DNA of 64,000 bases from Paenibacillus sp. JCM 10914 (GTDB lineage Bacteria > Bacillota > Bacilli > Paenibacillales > Paenibacillaceae), in contig NZ_BAZR01000003.1 of NCBI RefSeq assembly GCF_001315105.1, positions 62,001 to 126,000 of the forward strand, written 5' to 3'. Shown here piece by piece: positions 44,807-54,390 of this stretch; positions within the stretch are counted from its first letter, which is position 1, and every line of letters begins with the position of its first letter. The translations under genes and the position numbers were made by a program. The notes beneath the pieces were generated by a model. The model did not search any database. It worked only from the letters and a program-made list of their open reading frames with translations, and was not told where the DNA came from.

Positions 44807-46792
44807 ATGGGGAAGATTCGTATATTGGACGAGCATATCGCGAACCAGATCGCGGCTGGTGAGGTGGTAGAGCGGCCAGCCTCGGTCGTCAAGGAACTCG
44901 TTGAGAATGCGATTGATGCGGGAAGTACGAAGATCGACGTTACGATTGATGAAGGTGGACTCGACAGCATCCGTGTGACGGATAACGGAGCCGGCATCGA
45001 CCCGGAAGACTGTGAGACAGCGTTCTATCGCCATGCCACCAGCAAGATCACGGAAGGGCGCGATCTGTTCCAGATCACGAGCCTTGGCTTCAGAGGGGAG
45101 GCTTTGCCATCGATTGCGGCGGTAGCAAAGGTTCGACTCGTGACTTCGAACGCAGCCGATGGCCGCGGCAAACTGCTTGAGATTGAAGGTGGGAACCTGC
45201 GTAAGAATGAGGATACCGCCGCTCCCAGAGGAACGGATTTTCTGGTACGGGAATTGTTTTTCAATACGCCGGCAAGGCTGAAGTACATGAAGACGATCCA
45301 AACGGAGCTGGGGCATATTTCGGACTACATGTATCGTCTGGCACTTTCCCGCCCGAATATCGCCTTTACACTGCGTCATAATGGCAATTCACTATTGCAG
45401 ACGCTTGGTAACGGGGACGCGTTGCAAGTGATTGCAGCCATCTACGGCACACAGTCAGCCAAAGCGATGCTACCGCTGGAAGCGGAGAATATGGATTATA
45501 CGCTGAGCGGATTTGTCAGCAAGCCAGATTATACGAGAGCGAACCGAAATGCGATGTCCCTGATTGTGAACGGTCGGTACATTCGGAATTACGGCCTGAT
45601 GCAAGCGATTTTGAGGGGGTACCACACGTTGCTGCCGATTAATCGGTTTCCGCTTGTGGTGCTCCAGCTATCGATGCACCCCTCACTCATCGATGTCAAC
45701 GTCCACCCATCCAAGCTGGAGGTTCGCTTCAGCAAGGAGCAGGAGTTGTTTGCCTTCATTGAGGAAGAGGTGCGCAGACTGCTGCAGCAGCAAGTGTTGA
45801 TTCCACAGCCAGCGAAGCAGTCGCTTGGCAAGAATGGGAATGCTTTTATCCAAGAGCAGCTGCAGTTCTCGGCATCGCGTATGGATGAGGAGACGAATCC
45901 TGATTCCAAGCAGCCATCTGTTCATGACCACAGCCATCATGGACGTGATGACGGAGCACGTATCCCATTACCAGAACCGTCTGCCTGGAACGAGCAGGCA
46001 GCAGGCTCTACAACTTCTGGAGCCGTCATGCCATCGCGCACATACGAAGGAGCTGCGGAACGGTTTTCTTCACCAATCCCGATGCGAGAGACAGCGGCAG
46101 GCGCCGATTATCGCAGTGACAAACGCTTCGAAGGGCGAAGCTCAATCCGTAATCCGGAGGTTACGCAGGGGTGGCTCGAAGCGGTATCCGGGCCTGCGGC
46201 GCAAATCCCTCCGTTCCCGGAGTTGACGCTCATCGGACAGCACCACGGAACGTATTTGATCGCACAGAATGACACGGGACTGTACCTGATTGATCAGCAT
46301 GCAGCCCATGAACGCATTAATTATGAGTATTATTATGAACAGTTTGGTAATCCGGCGGATGCTTCGCAGGAGCTGCTCCTGCCGATCACACTGGAATTTA
46401 CTCCAGCGGAAGCGGAGAAAGTGAAGGATCGTCTGCATTGGTTCGAGAAGGTGGGGGTGTATATGGAGCATTTCGGAGGACAAACCTTCCTTGTGCGATC
46501 CCATCCCTTCTGGTTCCCCAAAGGAGACGAGCAAGAACTGATCGAAGAAATGGCGGAATGGGTGCTGAGCGAGCGCAGTATTGATATCGCCAAGCTGAGG
46601 GAGACTTCATCGATCATGTGCTCTTGCAAAGCATCGATCAAAGCAAACCAGAAGCTGACCGATCAGGAAGCGATGACGCTGATTTCTCGGCTGGCGGCAT
46701 GTCGACAGCCGTATACATGTCCTCACGGCCGTCCCATCGTCATCTCCTTCTCGGCCTATGATTTGGAAAAAATGTTTAAACGCGTGATGTAA
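44807..46792 (+). CDS. mutL: DNA mismatch repair protein MutL
   Basis: 661 residues from ATG 44807 (MGKIRILDEHIANQIAAGEV), with GGGAGG upstream; a TTG ten codons earlier would place the ribosome site inside the gene. GHKL ATPase motifs ELVENAIDAGS, TDNGAGID and GFRGEALPSI are intact. The linker (about 340-470) is divergent. The C-terminal domain has DQHAAHERINYE, the metal site of MutL endonucleases in organisms without MutH. Confidence 0.97.
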   Translation: MGKIRILDEHIANQIAAGEVVERPASVVKELVENAIDAGSTKIDVTIDEGGLDSIRVTDNGAGIDPEDCETAFYRHATSKITEGRDLFQITSLGFRGEALPSIAAVAKVRLVTSNAADGRGKLLEIEGGNLRKNEDTAAPRGTDFLVRELFFNTPARLKYMKTIQTELGHISDYMYRLALSRPNIAFTLRHNGNSLLQTLGNGDALQVIAAIYGTQSAKAMLPLEAENMDYTLSGFVSKPDYTRANRNAMSLIVNGRYIRNYGLMQAILRGYHTLLPINRFPLVVLQLSMHPSLIDVNVHPSKLEVRFSKEQELFAFIEEEVRRLLQQQVLIPQPAKQSLGKNGNAFIQEQLQFSASRMDEETNPDSKQPSVHDHSHHGRDDGARIPLPEPSAWNEQAAGSTTSGAVMPSRTYEGAAERFSSPIPMRETAAGADYRSDKRFEGRSSIRNPEVTQGWLEAVSGPAAQIPPFPELTLIGQHHGTYLIAQNDTGLYLIDQHAAHERINYEYYYEQFGNPADASQELLLPITLEFTPAEAEKVKDRLHWFEKVGVYMEHFGGQTFLVRSHPFWFPKGDEQELIEEMAEWVLSERSIDIAKLRETSSIMCSCKASIKANQKLTDQEAMTLISRLAACRQPYTCPHGRPIVISFSAYDLEKMFKRVM

Positions 46793-46809
46793 CAGCAAGG
46801 AGGAGCTTC

Positions 46810-47589
46810 ATGATTATTACAACTGGCGAAGCGGAAGCGCCTGATATTGTAGAACGGGCCAAGCGGCTAGCAAGGGAGATCGGTTGTCGTTATGTTCAGC
46901 GAGGCGGTATGTCGTTAAGGAAATTGGCCAGCAAAGCCGGGGACGACGATGTCCTCGTCGTTCTGAACGGACATGTGCGTTTAAGCGGCCCGGCAGGACC
47001 GCCGATGGAGTTTCATCCGAGTATGGGATTTGTCAGGCTTAAGCGGGTTCTTCGCGGCAAGCCGGACCCCATGCTCGATGCTGCGCAGATGGAAGAGGGT
47101 GACTCCGTGCTGGATTGCACGGCTGGGCTAGGTGCGGATTCACTAGTCTTCTCCGGTAAGGGCGGCGTGAACAGCCGTATAGTTGCACTGGAAAGTTCTC
47201 TTCCCTTATACGCTTTGTTAAAAGAAGGGCTTCGTACTTACGGGAGTCATTTGGAGGCCAGCGATCAGGCAATGAGGCGGATCGAGGTTCGGCATGGTCA
47301 TCACTTGGATTATTTGAGACTGCAGCCGGATCGAAGCGTAGACATCGTTTATTTTGATCCAATGTTTCGCGAGCCGTTAACGGACTCGGCATCCATTAAC
47401 CCTTTACGGTTATACGCGAACGGCGAACCGCTGGATAAGGAAAGCGTGGGGGAGGCGATCCGTGTAGCACGTAAGTCGGTGGTTTTAAAGGAATCGCGTT
47501 ATAGCGGTGAATTTGAGCGACTTGGATTTACGATGACGGAACGGACCCAGTCGAAAATAACGTACGGAGTGATATCCATTGACAGATGA
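46810..47589 (+). CDS. class I SAM-dependent methyltransferase (RsmJ/UPF0341-like)
   Basis: 259 residues. VLDCTAGLGADSLVFS (about 101-116) is motif I and VDIVYFDPMFREPL the catalytic D-P-x-F block resembling RsmJ-type rRNA methyltransferases. MIITTGEAEAPDIVERAKRL at the N-terminus is a separate small domain. ATG behind AAGGAGGAG; overlaps miaA by 11 bp, so it is in the mutS-hfq operon. Confidence 0.82.
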   Translation: MIITTGEAEAPDIVERAKRLAREIGCRYVQRGGMSLRKLASKAGDDDVLVVLNGHVRLSGPAGPPMEFHPSMGFVRLKRVLRGKPDPMLDAAQMEEGDSVLDCTAGLGADSLVFSGKGGVNSRIVALESSLPLYALLKEGLRTYGSHLEASDQAMRRIEVRHGHHLDYLRLQPDRSVDIVYFDPMFREPLTDSASINPLRLYANGEPLDKESVGEAIRVARKSVVLKESRYSGEFERLGFTMTERTQSKITYGVISIDR

Positions 47590-48529
47590 AACAACCAGAC
47601 CGAAGTTGTTGGTCTTGATCGGACCAACGGCGGTAGGCAAGACCAGAACGAGCATCGAACTCGCCAAGGAATTTAATTGCGAGATCATTTCCGGCGATTC
47701 CATGCAAGTATACCGGGGAATGGATATTGGGACGGCCAAGATTACGACGGATGAGATGGACGGAGTGCCGCACCATCTGATCGATATTCACGAGCCGGAT
47801 CATCCGTATTCGGTGGCGGAATTCCAAGAGCAGAGTCAGCGACTGATAGCGGAGATCACCGAGCGGGGACGTCTGCCGTTCATCGTAGGCGGAACGGGGC
47901 TGTATGTGGAGTCAGTCTGTTATGGCTATCGGTTTAGCGAGAGTGGGGCGGATGAGGCTTTTCGCGATGAGCAATTCCGCTTTGCGGAGCAATTCGGGGC
48001 GGAAGCACTTCATCGCAAGCTGGCAGATCAGGATCCTGTGAGCGCAGAGAGGCTGCATCCTAACGATCTCAGACGCGTCGTGCGTGCCTTGGAGGTGTTT
48101 CATGTTACCGGAGTCAGGTTATCGGAGCAGTTGGCACCTCAAACTAAGCAGTCGCCGTATGATCTCTGTTTGATCGGTTTGACAATGGACAGGCAAATGC
48201 TATATAACCGTATTGAAGAACGAATTGACCTCATGCTGGATCAGGGACTTGTTGCTGAGGTTACTGCGCTTATGGACAAGGGACTTGCACCAGGGCTCGT
48301 CTCGATGCAAGGACTAGGTTATAAGGAGATCGTGTCGTATCTTCAGGGTGAATGCAGTTACGAGGAGGCGGTTGTTCTGCTCAAGCGCGATACGCGCCGG
48401 TTTGCGAAGAGACAGCTGTCCTGGTTTCGTCATATGAAGGACATCGAGTGGGTCGATCTGACCGACACGGGAAATTTTTCTGCAAACTATCAAAAAATCC
48501 GTGCTATAATAGCAGGAAAGTTTCACTGA
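47579..48529 (+). CDS. miaA: tRNA dimethylallyltransferase MiaA
   Basis: 316 residues, TTG start overlapping the upstream gene. The P-loop [10 protein letters not shown] (13-22), [17 protein letters not shown] and GGTGLY are standard MiaA motifs. It transfers dimethylallyl to A37 of tRNAs reading UNN codons. hfq follows 53 bp downstream, the classic miaA-hfq pair. Confidence 0.96.
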   Translation: MTDETTRPKLLVLIGPTAVGKTRTSIELAKEFNCEIISGDSMQVYRGMDIGTAKITTDEMDGVPHHLIDIHEPDHPYSVAEFQEQSQRLIAEITERGRLPFIVGGTGLYVESVCYGYRFSESGADEAFRDEQFRFAEQFGAEALHRKLADQDPVSAERLHPNDLRRVVRALEVFHVTGVRLSEQLAPQTKQSPYDLCLIGLTMDRQMLYNRIEERIDLMLDQGLVAEVTALMDKGLAPGLVSMQGLGYKEIVSYLQGECSYEEAVVLLKRDTRRFAKRQLSWFRHMKDIEWVDLTDTGNFSANYQKIRAIIAGKFH

Positions 48530-48581
48530 AATCTTGAATATAGTTCCAAACAATCTAAATGAACCATTGGGGGTACGGCTA

Positions 48582-48821
48582 ATGAACAAGTCCATTAACA
48601 TCCAAGACACGTTCTTGAACCAACTGCGCAAAGAGAACATTCCGGCCACGGTATACCTGACGAACGGCTTTCAGATCCGTGGAACGATCAAGGCATTTGA
48701 CAACTTTACGATCGTGATTGACAGCGACGGCCGTCAGCAAATGGTGTACAAGCATGCCATCTCCACGTTCATGCCGCAGCGCAATGTGTCCCTGATGCAG
48801 GATAACAACAACGAACAATAG
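48582..48821 (+). CDS. hfq: RNA chaperone Hfq
   Basis: 79 residues from ATG 48582 (GGGGGT upstream); an open frame starting at 48534 has no ribosome site and would give a false extension. Sm1 and Sm2 motifs [19 protein letters not shown] and [11 protein letters not shown] are intact, and the tail is short as in Gram-positives. Confidence 0.97.
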   Translation: MNKSINIQDTFLNQLRKENIPATVYLTNGFQIRGTIKAFDNFTIVIDSDGRQQMVYKHAISTFMPQRNVSLMQDNNNEQ

Positions 48822-48917
48822 ACTTTATAAGCAATCATAGAGAGCAAAAATCATACCGTGCATGATTATTTTGAAACTTTTTGGTTTATAATTCGTTTAG
48901 TAAATAAGGAGTGCAGA

Positions 48918-48948
48918 GAGCAACCTGTGAAGGTTGTTCTTTTCTTTC
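48918..48948 (+). terminator. hairpin with T-rich tail between hfq and the PBP gene
   Basis: GAGCAACCT and AGGTTGTTC pair (one G-T) around GTGA, followed by TTTTCTTT. It ends the hfq transcript or acts as an attenuator in the leader of the penicillin-binding protein gene; TATAAT lies about 25 bp upstream. Confidence 0.55.
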
Positions 48949-49010
48949 CGAAGCTTTTCTTGTGAGGAAACAGCAAGCTTCATCCGTTTGGGGAGTAAGG
49001 AGGGGGACAT

Positions 49011-51305
49011 ATGGCAGGAAAAGATAATGAGATGTCAAGAATCCATAGAAACAAAGATGATGGCAAGGCATCCGGTAAATCAAAGTCCAAGAAAAAGAAA
49101 AAAGGCAGAGGGAAACGCATTGCCTGGGCGTTGTTCTTTACTGCAGTGATAGCGATATTTTGCGCCTTAGGCGGTTATTTGTTTATTCTGATCAGCGGTG
49201 AGAAACTGCTGGAACAGAACGGAGACAAGCTGACGGCATATGGGACTTCGAAGGTGTACGATCGACAAGGAAATATCATGGGTGAACTCTCTATTCAGAA
49301 GAGTGACCCGGTAGATTTTGATGATATTCCGCCATTGCTGGTGGATGCCTTTATCGCTACGGAGGACAAACGATTCTTTGAACATAACGGCGTGGATGTA
49401 TGGTCGATCGGCCGTGCGGCGGTTAAGGATATTATGGCACGTTCGATGGTAGAGGGCGGCAGTACCATAACGCAGCAGCTTGCCAAGAACATTTTCCTGA
49501 CGAGGGACAAGACGTTCTTCCGTAAAGCAACCGAGATGTCGATTGCGTTGGCACTCGAACGTCAGCATACGAAACAAGAAATTATCGAAATGTACTTGAA
49601 CCGAATTAACTTCGGAGGTCAATATTATGGCATTAAGACAGCGTCCATCCGTTATTTTGGCAAGTCCGATCTAAATGATCTGGAATTGTGGGAGATGGCT
49701 ACGCTGGCGGCCATGCCTAAAGGTCCTTCACGATATAATCCGCTGAGGAACCCAGACCTGTCCAAAGAGCGCCGCGCTGTTGTGCTGACGCTGATGGAAC
49801 AGCAAGGGTATATTACGGCAGATGAGGCATCGAAAGCCAAAGAGGTGGATTATGACTATACGCCACCGGAAAGACAACAGAAATATATGGCGTTCATCGA
49901 TTATGTGATGGAGGAAGCCGAAGAGATGTGGGGCCTCACCGAGGACGATTTGAATATCGGCGGATATCAAATCTACACGACGATGGATGCCAATGCACAG
50001 AAGGCAGTAGAAGATGAGTTTAATGATCCGTCCAACTTTGAAGAGAGTCCGGATGACGTTCCGGTTCAAGGGTCGATGGTTATCATCAACCAGGAGACTG
50101 GCGGAATTGTAGCTTTAACAGGTGGCAGAGAGTATATGCGCGGCGGGTTTAACCGAGCCACGGACAGTCGCAGGCAGCCTGGTTCGGCGCTGAAGCCGAT
50201 CGTCTCGTTCGCCCCTGCACTCGAATCCGGGAATTTCAGTAAAGACTCCAGGTTGAGCAACCAGAAACAGTGCTTTGGAGACTATTGTCCGGGCAACCTG
50301 CATGGCTATTCGGAGACCATCAGCATGTCGGATGCCATTCAGCGCTCGGAGAATATTCCGGCTGTGTGGCTGTTGAATCAGATCGGTGTGAAGACGGGTG
50401 TTAACTTCGCGCAAAGCCTGGGTATCCGAATGACCCAGGAGGATGCGAACCTGTCACTTGCCCTTGGAGGTATGAACACGGGCACGAACACGTTCGAGAT
50501 GGCGCAAGCGTTTAGCGCGTTTGCTAATGGTGGCCAACTGAAGGAAGCTTATGCGATTAAGCAAATTAAGGACAATAATGGCAAAGTCGTACATGAGAAT
50601 AAAGGCAGCAAAGGCAAGAAAGTAATGGAGCCTACCACGGCTGCGCAGATGACGGAGATGATGCAGCGCGTGGTGCAGGACGGTACGGGTAAGAACGCAC
50701 GAATCAGCCGTCCGGTAGCCGGTAAAACCGGCACGACGCAAAGTGGTTATAAAGGCGTCAGTTCCAACCGTGACGTATGGTTTGTCGGGTATACACCGGA
50801 ACTAACGGCTGCGGTCTGGATGGGTTATGATACGCCGGACCGCGAGCATTTGCTGAAGCGAAGCAGTTCGATCTCAGCCGCGTTGTGGGGCAAGGTAATG
50901 GAGAAGGCTGTCCAAAGTTATGATCCGAAGAGCTTCCCTAACACCAATGCCGCACCACCACCGGTGGAAGAGCCGGCCTTAAGTGCCGTTACAGGTTTGA
51001 CGGGCTCGTATGACGGCGAGATGCAGAAGGTTTCCTTGAGCTGGAATCCGGTTCCAGGCGATAATATTCAATATCGCGTGTATCGTAAGGAAAGTTCGCA
51101 AGCCGACTTCGGCCGCATATTGGATGCGCTGAATGGTACATCCATTGATGATATGAGCGCAATGGAGGGCTTGAACTACGAGTATTATGTGACCGCGTAT
51201 AATCCAGCTACGAATGAAGAGTCCGATCGTTCAAACGTACTCTCTATCGCCGCTCTGGGTGAAGACTGCCGCCGGAAGAGGTGGAGCAGGATCCAGGCGA
51301 CGTGA
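49011..51305 (+). CDS. class A penicillin-binding protein 1A (transglycosylase/transpeptidase)
   Basis: 764 residues in the intact frame; ATG behind AAGGAGGGG. Basic N-terminus, one membrane anchor (about 46-66), glycosyltransferase-51 motifs ATEDKRFFEHNGVD and GGSTITQQLAKN, then the transpeptidase with PGSALKPI (active Ser), SEN and KTGTT, then a fibronectin-type-III-like domain (LSWNPVPGDNIQYRVYRKES). All catalytic motifs are intact. The last 15 residues of this frame (from about 51262) are frameshift product; the true end lies in the tail annotated next. It polymerises and crosslinks peptidoglycan outside the membrane. Confidence 0.93.
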   Translation: MAGKDNEMSRIHRNKDDGKASGKSKSKKKKKGRGKRIAWALFFTAVIAIFCALGGYLFILISGEKLLEQNGDKLTAYGTSKVYDRQGNIMGELSIQKSDPVDFDDIPPLLVDAFIATEDKRFFEHNGVDVWSIGRAAVKDIMARSMVEGGSTITQQLAKNIFLTRDKTFFRKATEMSIALALERQHTKQEIIEMYLNRINFGGQYYGIKTASIRYFGKSDLNDLELWEMATLAAMPKGPSRYNPLRNPDLSKERRAVVLTLMEQQGYITADEASKAKEVDYDYTPPERQQKYMAFIDYVMEEAEEMWGLTEDDLNIGGYQIYTTMDANAQKAVEDEFNDPSNFEESPDDVPVQGSMVIINQETGGIVALTGGREYMRGGFNRATDSRRQPGSALKPIVSFAPALESGNFSKDSRLSNQKQCFGDYCPGNLHGYSETISMSDAIQRSENIPAVWLLNQIGVKTGVNFAQSLGIRMTQEDANLSLALGGMNTGTNTFEMAQAFSAFANGGQLKEAYAIKQIKDNNGKVVHENKGSKGKKVMEPTTAAQMTEMMQRVVQDGTGKNARISRPVAGKTGTTQSGYKGVSSNRDVWFVGYTPELTAAVWMGYDTPDREHLLKRSSSISAALWGKVMEKAVQSYDPKSFPNTNAAPPPVEEPALSAVTGLTGSYDGEMQKVSLSWNPVPGDNIQYRVYRKESSQADFGRILDALNGTSIDDMSAMEGLNYEYYVTAYNPATNEESDRSNVLSIAALGEDCRRKRWSRIQAT

Positions 51306-51639
51306 AGAACCGACGCCGCCGGATGAAGGGAATAACGGCGAAGGCAATGAAGGTCCTGGAAATGGAAACGGTCCTGGTGAACCAGGGACGCCAGGTACAC
51401 CAGGAAGTGGCGAGGAGCCGGGTAATGGAGAGGGTAATACGCCACCGCCAGGCAACGGAAATGAGAATGGCAATGGTGGGCCGGGCAATGGTCAGGAGCC
51501 GCCTGGGAATGGCTCCAATGAAGGAGCACCCGTCACTGGTGGAGATAACCCGGATAACGGGGAAACACCATCGGTACCTGGAACCATTGTTGAACCACCA
51601 GCTTCCAACTCGAACGACGCACCACAAGATAGCCCGTAA
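51262..51639 (+). pseudogene. displaced C-terminal tail of PBP1A (two frameshifts)
   Basis: From about 51262 a second frame gives LPPEEVEQDPGDVK and from about 51304 a third gives EPTPPDEGNNGEGNEGPGNG and on, a Gly/Asn/Pro/Glu-rich disordered tail of about 110 residues ending at TAA 51637-51639. Class A PBPs of Paenibacillus commonly end in such tails, so these frames belong to the gene upstream. Two single-base losses, near 51262 and 51304, explain the breaks. Confidence 0.7.
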
Positions 51640-51670
51640 TGGGTATGTTGGATAACCCGTAAGAAACCGG

Positions 51671-51703
51671 GAAGCCCCCCGCATCTAAGGGGGGCTTCTT
51701 TGT
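51671..51703 (+). terminator. intrinsic terminator after the PBP gene
   Basis: GAAGCCCCCC and GGGGGGCTTC form a 10-bp stem with an 8-base loop and a TTTGTTTT tail. Confidence 0.85.
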
Positions 51704-51762
51704 TTTGAGTGTGAAAGGCAAATGTGGTAAGCTGGGAATACGATATGGGGAGGAAAAGTTCC

Positions 51763-52320
51763 ATGAAACGTAAATTCGGAGATCGGGCGAATTGGCGCCG
51801 TATCACTCGCCGACACTTCACTTCCCGTTATGTGGAATGTGAGCAATTCACAGGTTATCTCACCTTATATACCATATATGGTCTGAAAGAGCCGCTGTGG
51901 AAGACATATGGCCAACATACATACCGCATTGCTGACAGGGGATATTCCTGGTTACAATATTACCCGAAGGACAGCCATTTTATCGTAACGGCGATGTTTG
52001 ATGACAAGCGCAACATTGTGCAATGGTATATTGATATTTGCAAGAAGCAAGGTGTCACAGATCAAGGTGTCCCTTGGTTTGACGATTTGTATTTGGACGT
52101 TGTAGTCGTCAAGAATGGAGAAGTTTTTTTGCTGGACGAAGACGAGCTTGAAGATGCACTTCGTCGGAATGACATCACACGAGATGATTATCGGTTGGCG
52201 AAGGTAACGGCACGGGGGTTGCTTCGTGCGATTGACGCACATGAGTTTCCGTATTTTATGATGTCTCTGAAACACCGTGATCAATTGTTCCATAACGGAG
52301 AATTCAGGAGGAATAAATAA
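51763..52320 (+). CDS. DUF402 protein, YgaC/NtdP-like nucleoside tri/diphosphatase
   Basis: 185 residues from ATG 51763 (GGGGAGG nine bases upstream); an upstream extension in frame covers that ribosome site. YKNG-free DUF402 core: RGYSWLQYYPKDSHFIVTAM, WYIDICKK and PWFDDLYLDVVVVKNGEVFL carry the conserved acidic residues that bind metal and nucleotide in NtdP-type enzymes. Length (about 180) matches Bacillus YgaC. Overlaps the next gene by one base. Confidence 0.82.
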   Translation: MKRKFGDRANWRRITRRHFTSRYVECEQFTGYLTLYTIYGLKEPLWKTYGQHTYRIADRGYSWLQYYPKDSHFIVTAMFDDKRNIVQWYIDICKKQGVTDQGVPWFDDLYLDVVVVKNGEVFLLDEDELEDALRRNDITRDDYRLAKVTARGLLRAIDAHEFPYFMMSLKHRDQLFHNGEFRRNK

Positions 52321-52979
52321 TGCGTCAGCAAATACATAAGAACCATGAAAAGTCGCAAGTGAGTCCGAAAAAAAATGCGTGGATCAAGAGAGGGCTGTGT
52401 ATACTGCTCTCTCTTGTCGTCTTAGGCGGATTGTGGAGCGGTTACGTATATTGGCAAATCGAGAGTGCTGAGAGTAATCCTCCCGAGCATGTAGATGTAG
52501 GGATCATATTGGGCGCATCGATGTGGGGAGACCATCCGAGTCCGGGACTTCGTGAACGGCTGGAACATGGACTTGAAGAATATCATAACGGACGGTTCGA
52601 TACGTTTATCGTCTCCGGAGGGCTCGACAGACCTCATTATAATTACACGGAAGCGGAAGGGATGCGCAACTATTTGGTGGAGGCAGGCGTCCCGGAAGAG
52701 CGCATCTTGCTGGAGAATGAAGCGACCAGTACTTACGAGAACCTGTTGTTCAGCCAAACGATTATGAATGAACATCATTACGAAACAGCGCTCATTATTA
52801 CGCATGATTATCATGGAGCGAGGGCCATGGAGATTGCCAAGACTTTACATTATGCAAATCCTTCGATTTCTCTAACAGAATCTACGGTTCTGCCCATGAT
52901 CAAGCACAAGTCACGCGAGGTGTTGGCGTACACGAAATGGACGGCGGATCGATTGCTCATTGCCATTGGCCTTCTATGA
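52320..52979 (+). CDS. YdcF/SanA-like DUF218 membrane protein
   Basis: 219 residues. A single transmembrane segment (about 27-47), then VDVGIILGASMWGDHPSPGL, FDTFIVSGGLDRPHYNYTEA and ENEATSTYENLLFSQ, the blocks of the DUF218/YdcF family. The domain faces outside. Family members are linked to envelope integrity; no reaction is established. Start ATG overlaps the upstream stop. Confidence 0.85.
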   Translation: MRQQIHKNHEKSQVSPKKNAWIKRGLCILLSLVVLGGLWSGYVYWQIESAESNPPEHVDVGIILGASMWGDHPSPGLRERLEHGLEEYHNGRFDTFIVSGGLDRPHYNYTEAEGMRNYLVEAGVPEERILLENEATSTYENLLFSQTIMNEHHYETALIITHDYHGARAMEIAKTLHYANPSISLTESTVLPMIKHKSREVLAYTKWTADRLLIAIGLL

Positions 52980-53061
52980 GGACGAAACTTCTAATAAGCA
53001 GGCTGTAGATAGAATACATTGGAATAGATAGTCAGCCCTTTGGATAACGAGGTGAGGAGTA

Positions 53062-53133
53062 GTGAACGGGCGTGTAACGGCCACAAGCGGCCGCTCTGAA
53101 GGACGGAGGCCATCTAGTCAGATCAATCTGTAG
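53062..53133 (+). CDS. 23-codon open frame, possible remnant of a spoVK start
   Basis: GTG 53062 has GGTGAGGAG upstream. The peptide VNGRVTATSGRSEGRRPSSQ ends after INL. Its R-P-S-S-Q-I-N-L end looks like the N-terminus of Paenibacillus SpoVK proteins as I remember them, and spoVK follows 230 bp later. It could be an abandoned gene start or a leader peptide. The rest of 52980-53365 shows nothing I recognise. Confidence 0.25.
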   Translation: MNGRVTATSGRSEGRRPSSQINL

Positions 53134-53365
53134 TGCACAGTCAATTCCTGGAGCTATCCAATCAAATCGTCGTTCAGTAAAATGGATAACAAGCAGGGAT
53201 ACAATCCTGCCTATTCTAAGCTGGTTTTAAGCGAAGGTTTTCACAGGGATAATGGAGATAACCCCAAAGCGTGAAAATTGATATTAGGGCATTTCTAGTG
53301 TCTCTGGATGCCTATCTCATTGAACCGTCAGCATTAGCATACAATGTTTGTGCGAGGTGATAAAG

Positions 53366-54340
53366 TTGAGTGGAAGCTTAAGACAAATTACGATCAATGA
53401 TTCCAGAATGAACATTACATTTAAAAATCAGGAAGAATCAGCAAAGATCAGCGATACAGCGATAGAAATTTCTGAAGCTAATTCTGAACAGATGGAATCG
53501 ATTAGCCACATTTTTCAAGAGCTTAATGGATTGGTTGGATTGGATAAAGTTAAAGATCTGATTTATGAAATTTATGCTTTTTTACAGATCGAAAAATTAA
53601 GAAAAGAAATGGGACTCAAAGTAAGTTCTCAATCTTATCATATGCTGTTCAAGGGGAATCCCGGTACAGGTAAAACAACCGTTGCGCGTATCGTAGCCAA
53701 ACTGTTCCAGAAGATGGGGGTTCTCAGTAAGGGGCACTTAGTCGAAGTGGAACGAGCCGACCTTGTCGGGGAGTACATTGGACATACCGCGCAGAAGACG
53801 CGGGAACTGGTGAAGAAAGCAATGGGAGGTATCTTGTTCATTGACGAGGCTTATAGCCTAGCGCGAGGCGGAGAGAAGGATTTCGGTAAGGAAGCAGTGG
53901 ATAGTCTTGTCAAAGTAATGGAGGACAGGAACGATGATTTTATTATCATCTTAGCCGGATATCCGAATGAAATGGATACGTTCTTGGAGACAAACACTGG
54001 CCTTCCATCAAGATTTCCGATCAAATTAGATTTTCAGGATTACTCAATTGATGAGTTAACCCTAATCGCTGATAAAATGGCTAGGGAAAGAGATTATATT
54101 ATGGTTCCTGAGACGAACCGGAAACTTAGAGAAATTATCTTGGATGAAAAGATCAATGAAATCAATTTTAGCAACGCAAGGTTTGTGCGTAACGTTATTG
54201 AAAAATCCATACGACAGCAAGCGGTCAGATTAATGAGCAAGCATGCCAAACCCTCTAAGCATGATCTGATGAGTATTCTCCCTAGAGATTTTATCACTGA
54301 CATCGAGTATAATCTTAAACCGGAAAACGCCATCTCATGA
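53366..54340 (+). CDS. spoVK: stage V sporulation protein K (AAA+ ATPase, CbbX-like)
   Basis: 324 residues from TTG 53366, which has AGGTGA five bases upstream. AAA core: Walker A GNPGTGKTT (about 103-111), Walker B GILFIDEAY, LVGLDKVKDLIYEI at the N-terminal AAA boundary and GLPSRFPIKLDF (arginine finger region). SpoVK is needed for spore maturation. Position before hflX-ynbB-glnR-glnA matches Bacillus. The gene is more AT-rich than its neighbours. Confidence 0.85.
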   Translation: MSGSLRQITINDSRMNITFKNQEESAKISDTAIEISEANSEQMESISHIFQELNGLVGLDKVKDLIYEIYAFLQIEKLRKEMGLKVSSQSYHMLFKGNPGTGKTTVARIVAKLFQKMGVLSKGHLVEVERADLVGEYIGHTAQKTRELVKKAMGGILFIDEAYSLARGGEKDFGKEAVDSLVKVMEDRNDDFIIILAGYPNEMDTFLETNTGLPSRFPIKLDFQDYSIDELTLIADKMARERDYIMVPETNRKLREIILDEKINEINFSNARFVRNVIEKSIRQQAVRLMSKHAKPSKHDLMSILPRDFITDIEYNLKPENAIS

Positions 54341-54341
54341 A

Positions 54342-54383
54342 AAAATGCCCCACAAAAGGAATCATCCTGATGTGGGGCATTTT
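54342..54383. terminator. bidirectional terminator
   Basis: AAAATGCCCCACA and TGTGGGGCATTTT form a perfect 13-bp stem between convergent genes, with A and T tails. Confidence 0.9.
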
Positions 54384-54390
54384 AGTTTTA

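Noticed and set aside
44471..45379. 302-codon minus-strand frame
   Set aside because: It is antisense to mutS and mutL across their junction.
51185..51684. Several minus-strand frames of 85-146 codons
   Set aside because: They are the reverse of the Gly/Pro-rich PBP tail and carry no start signals.
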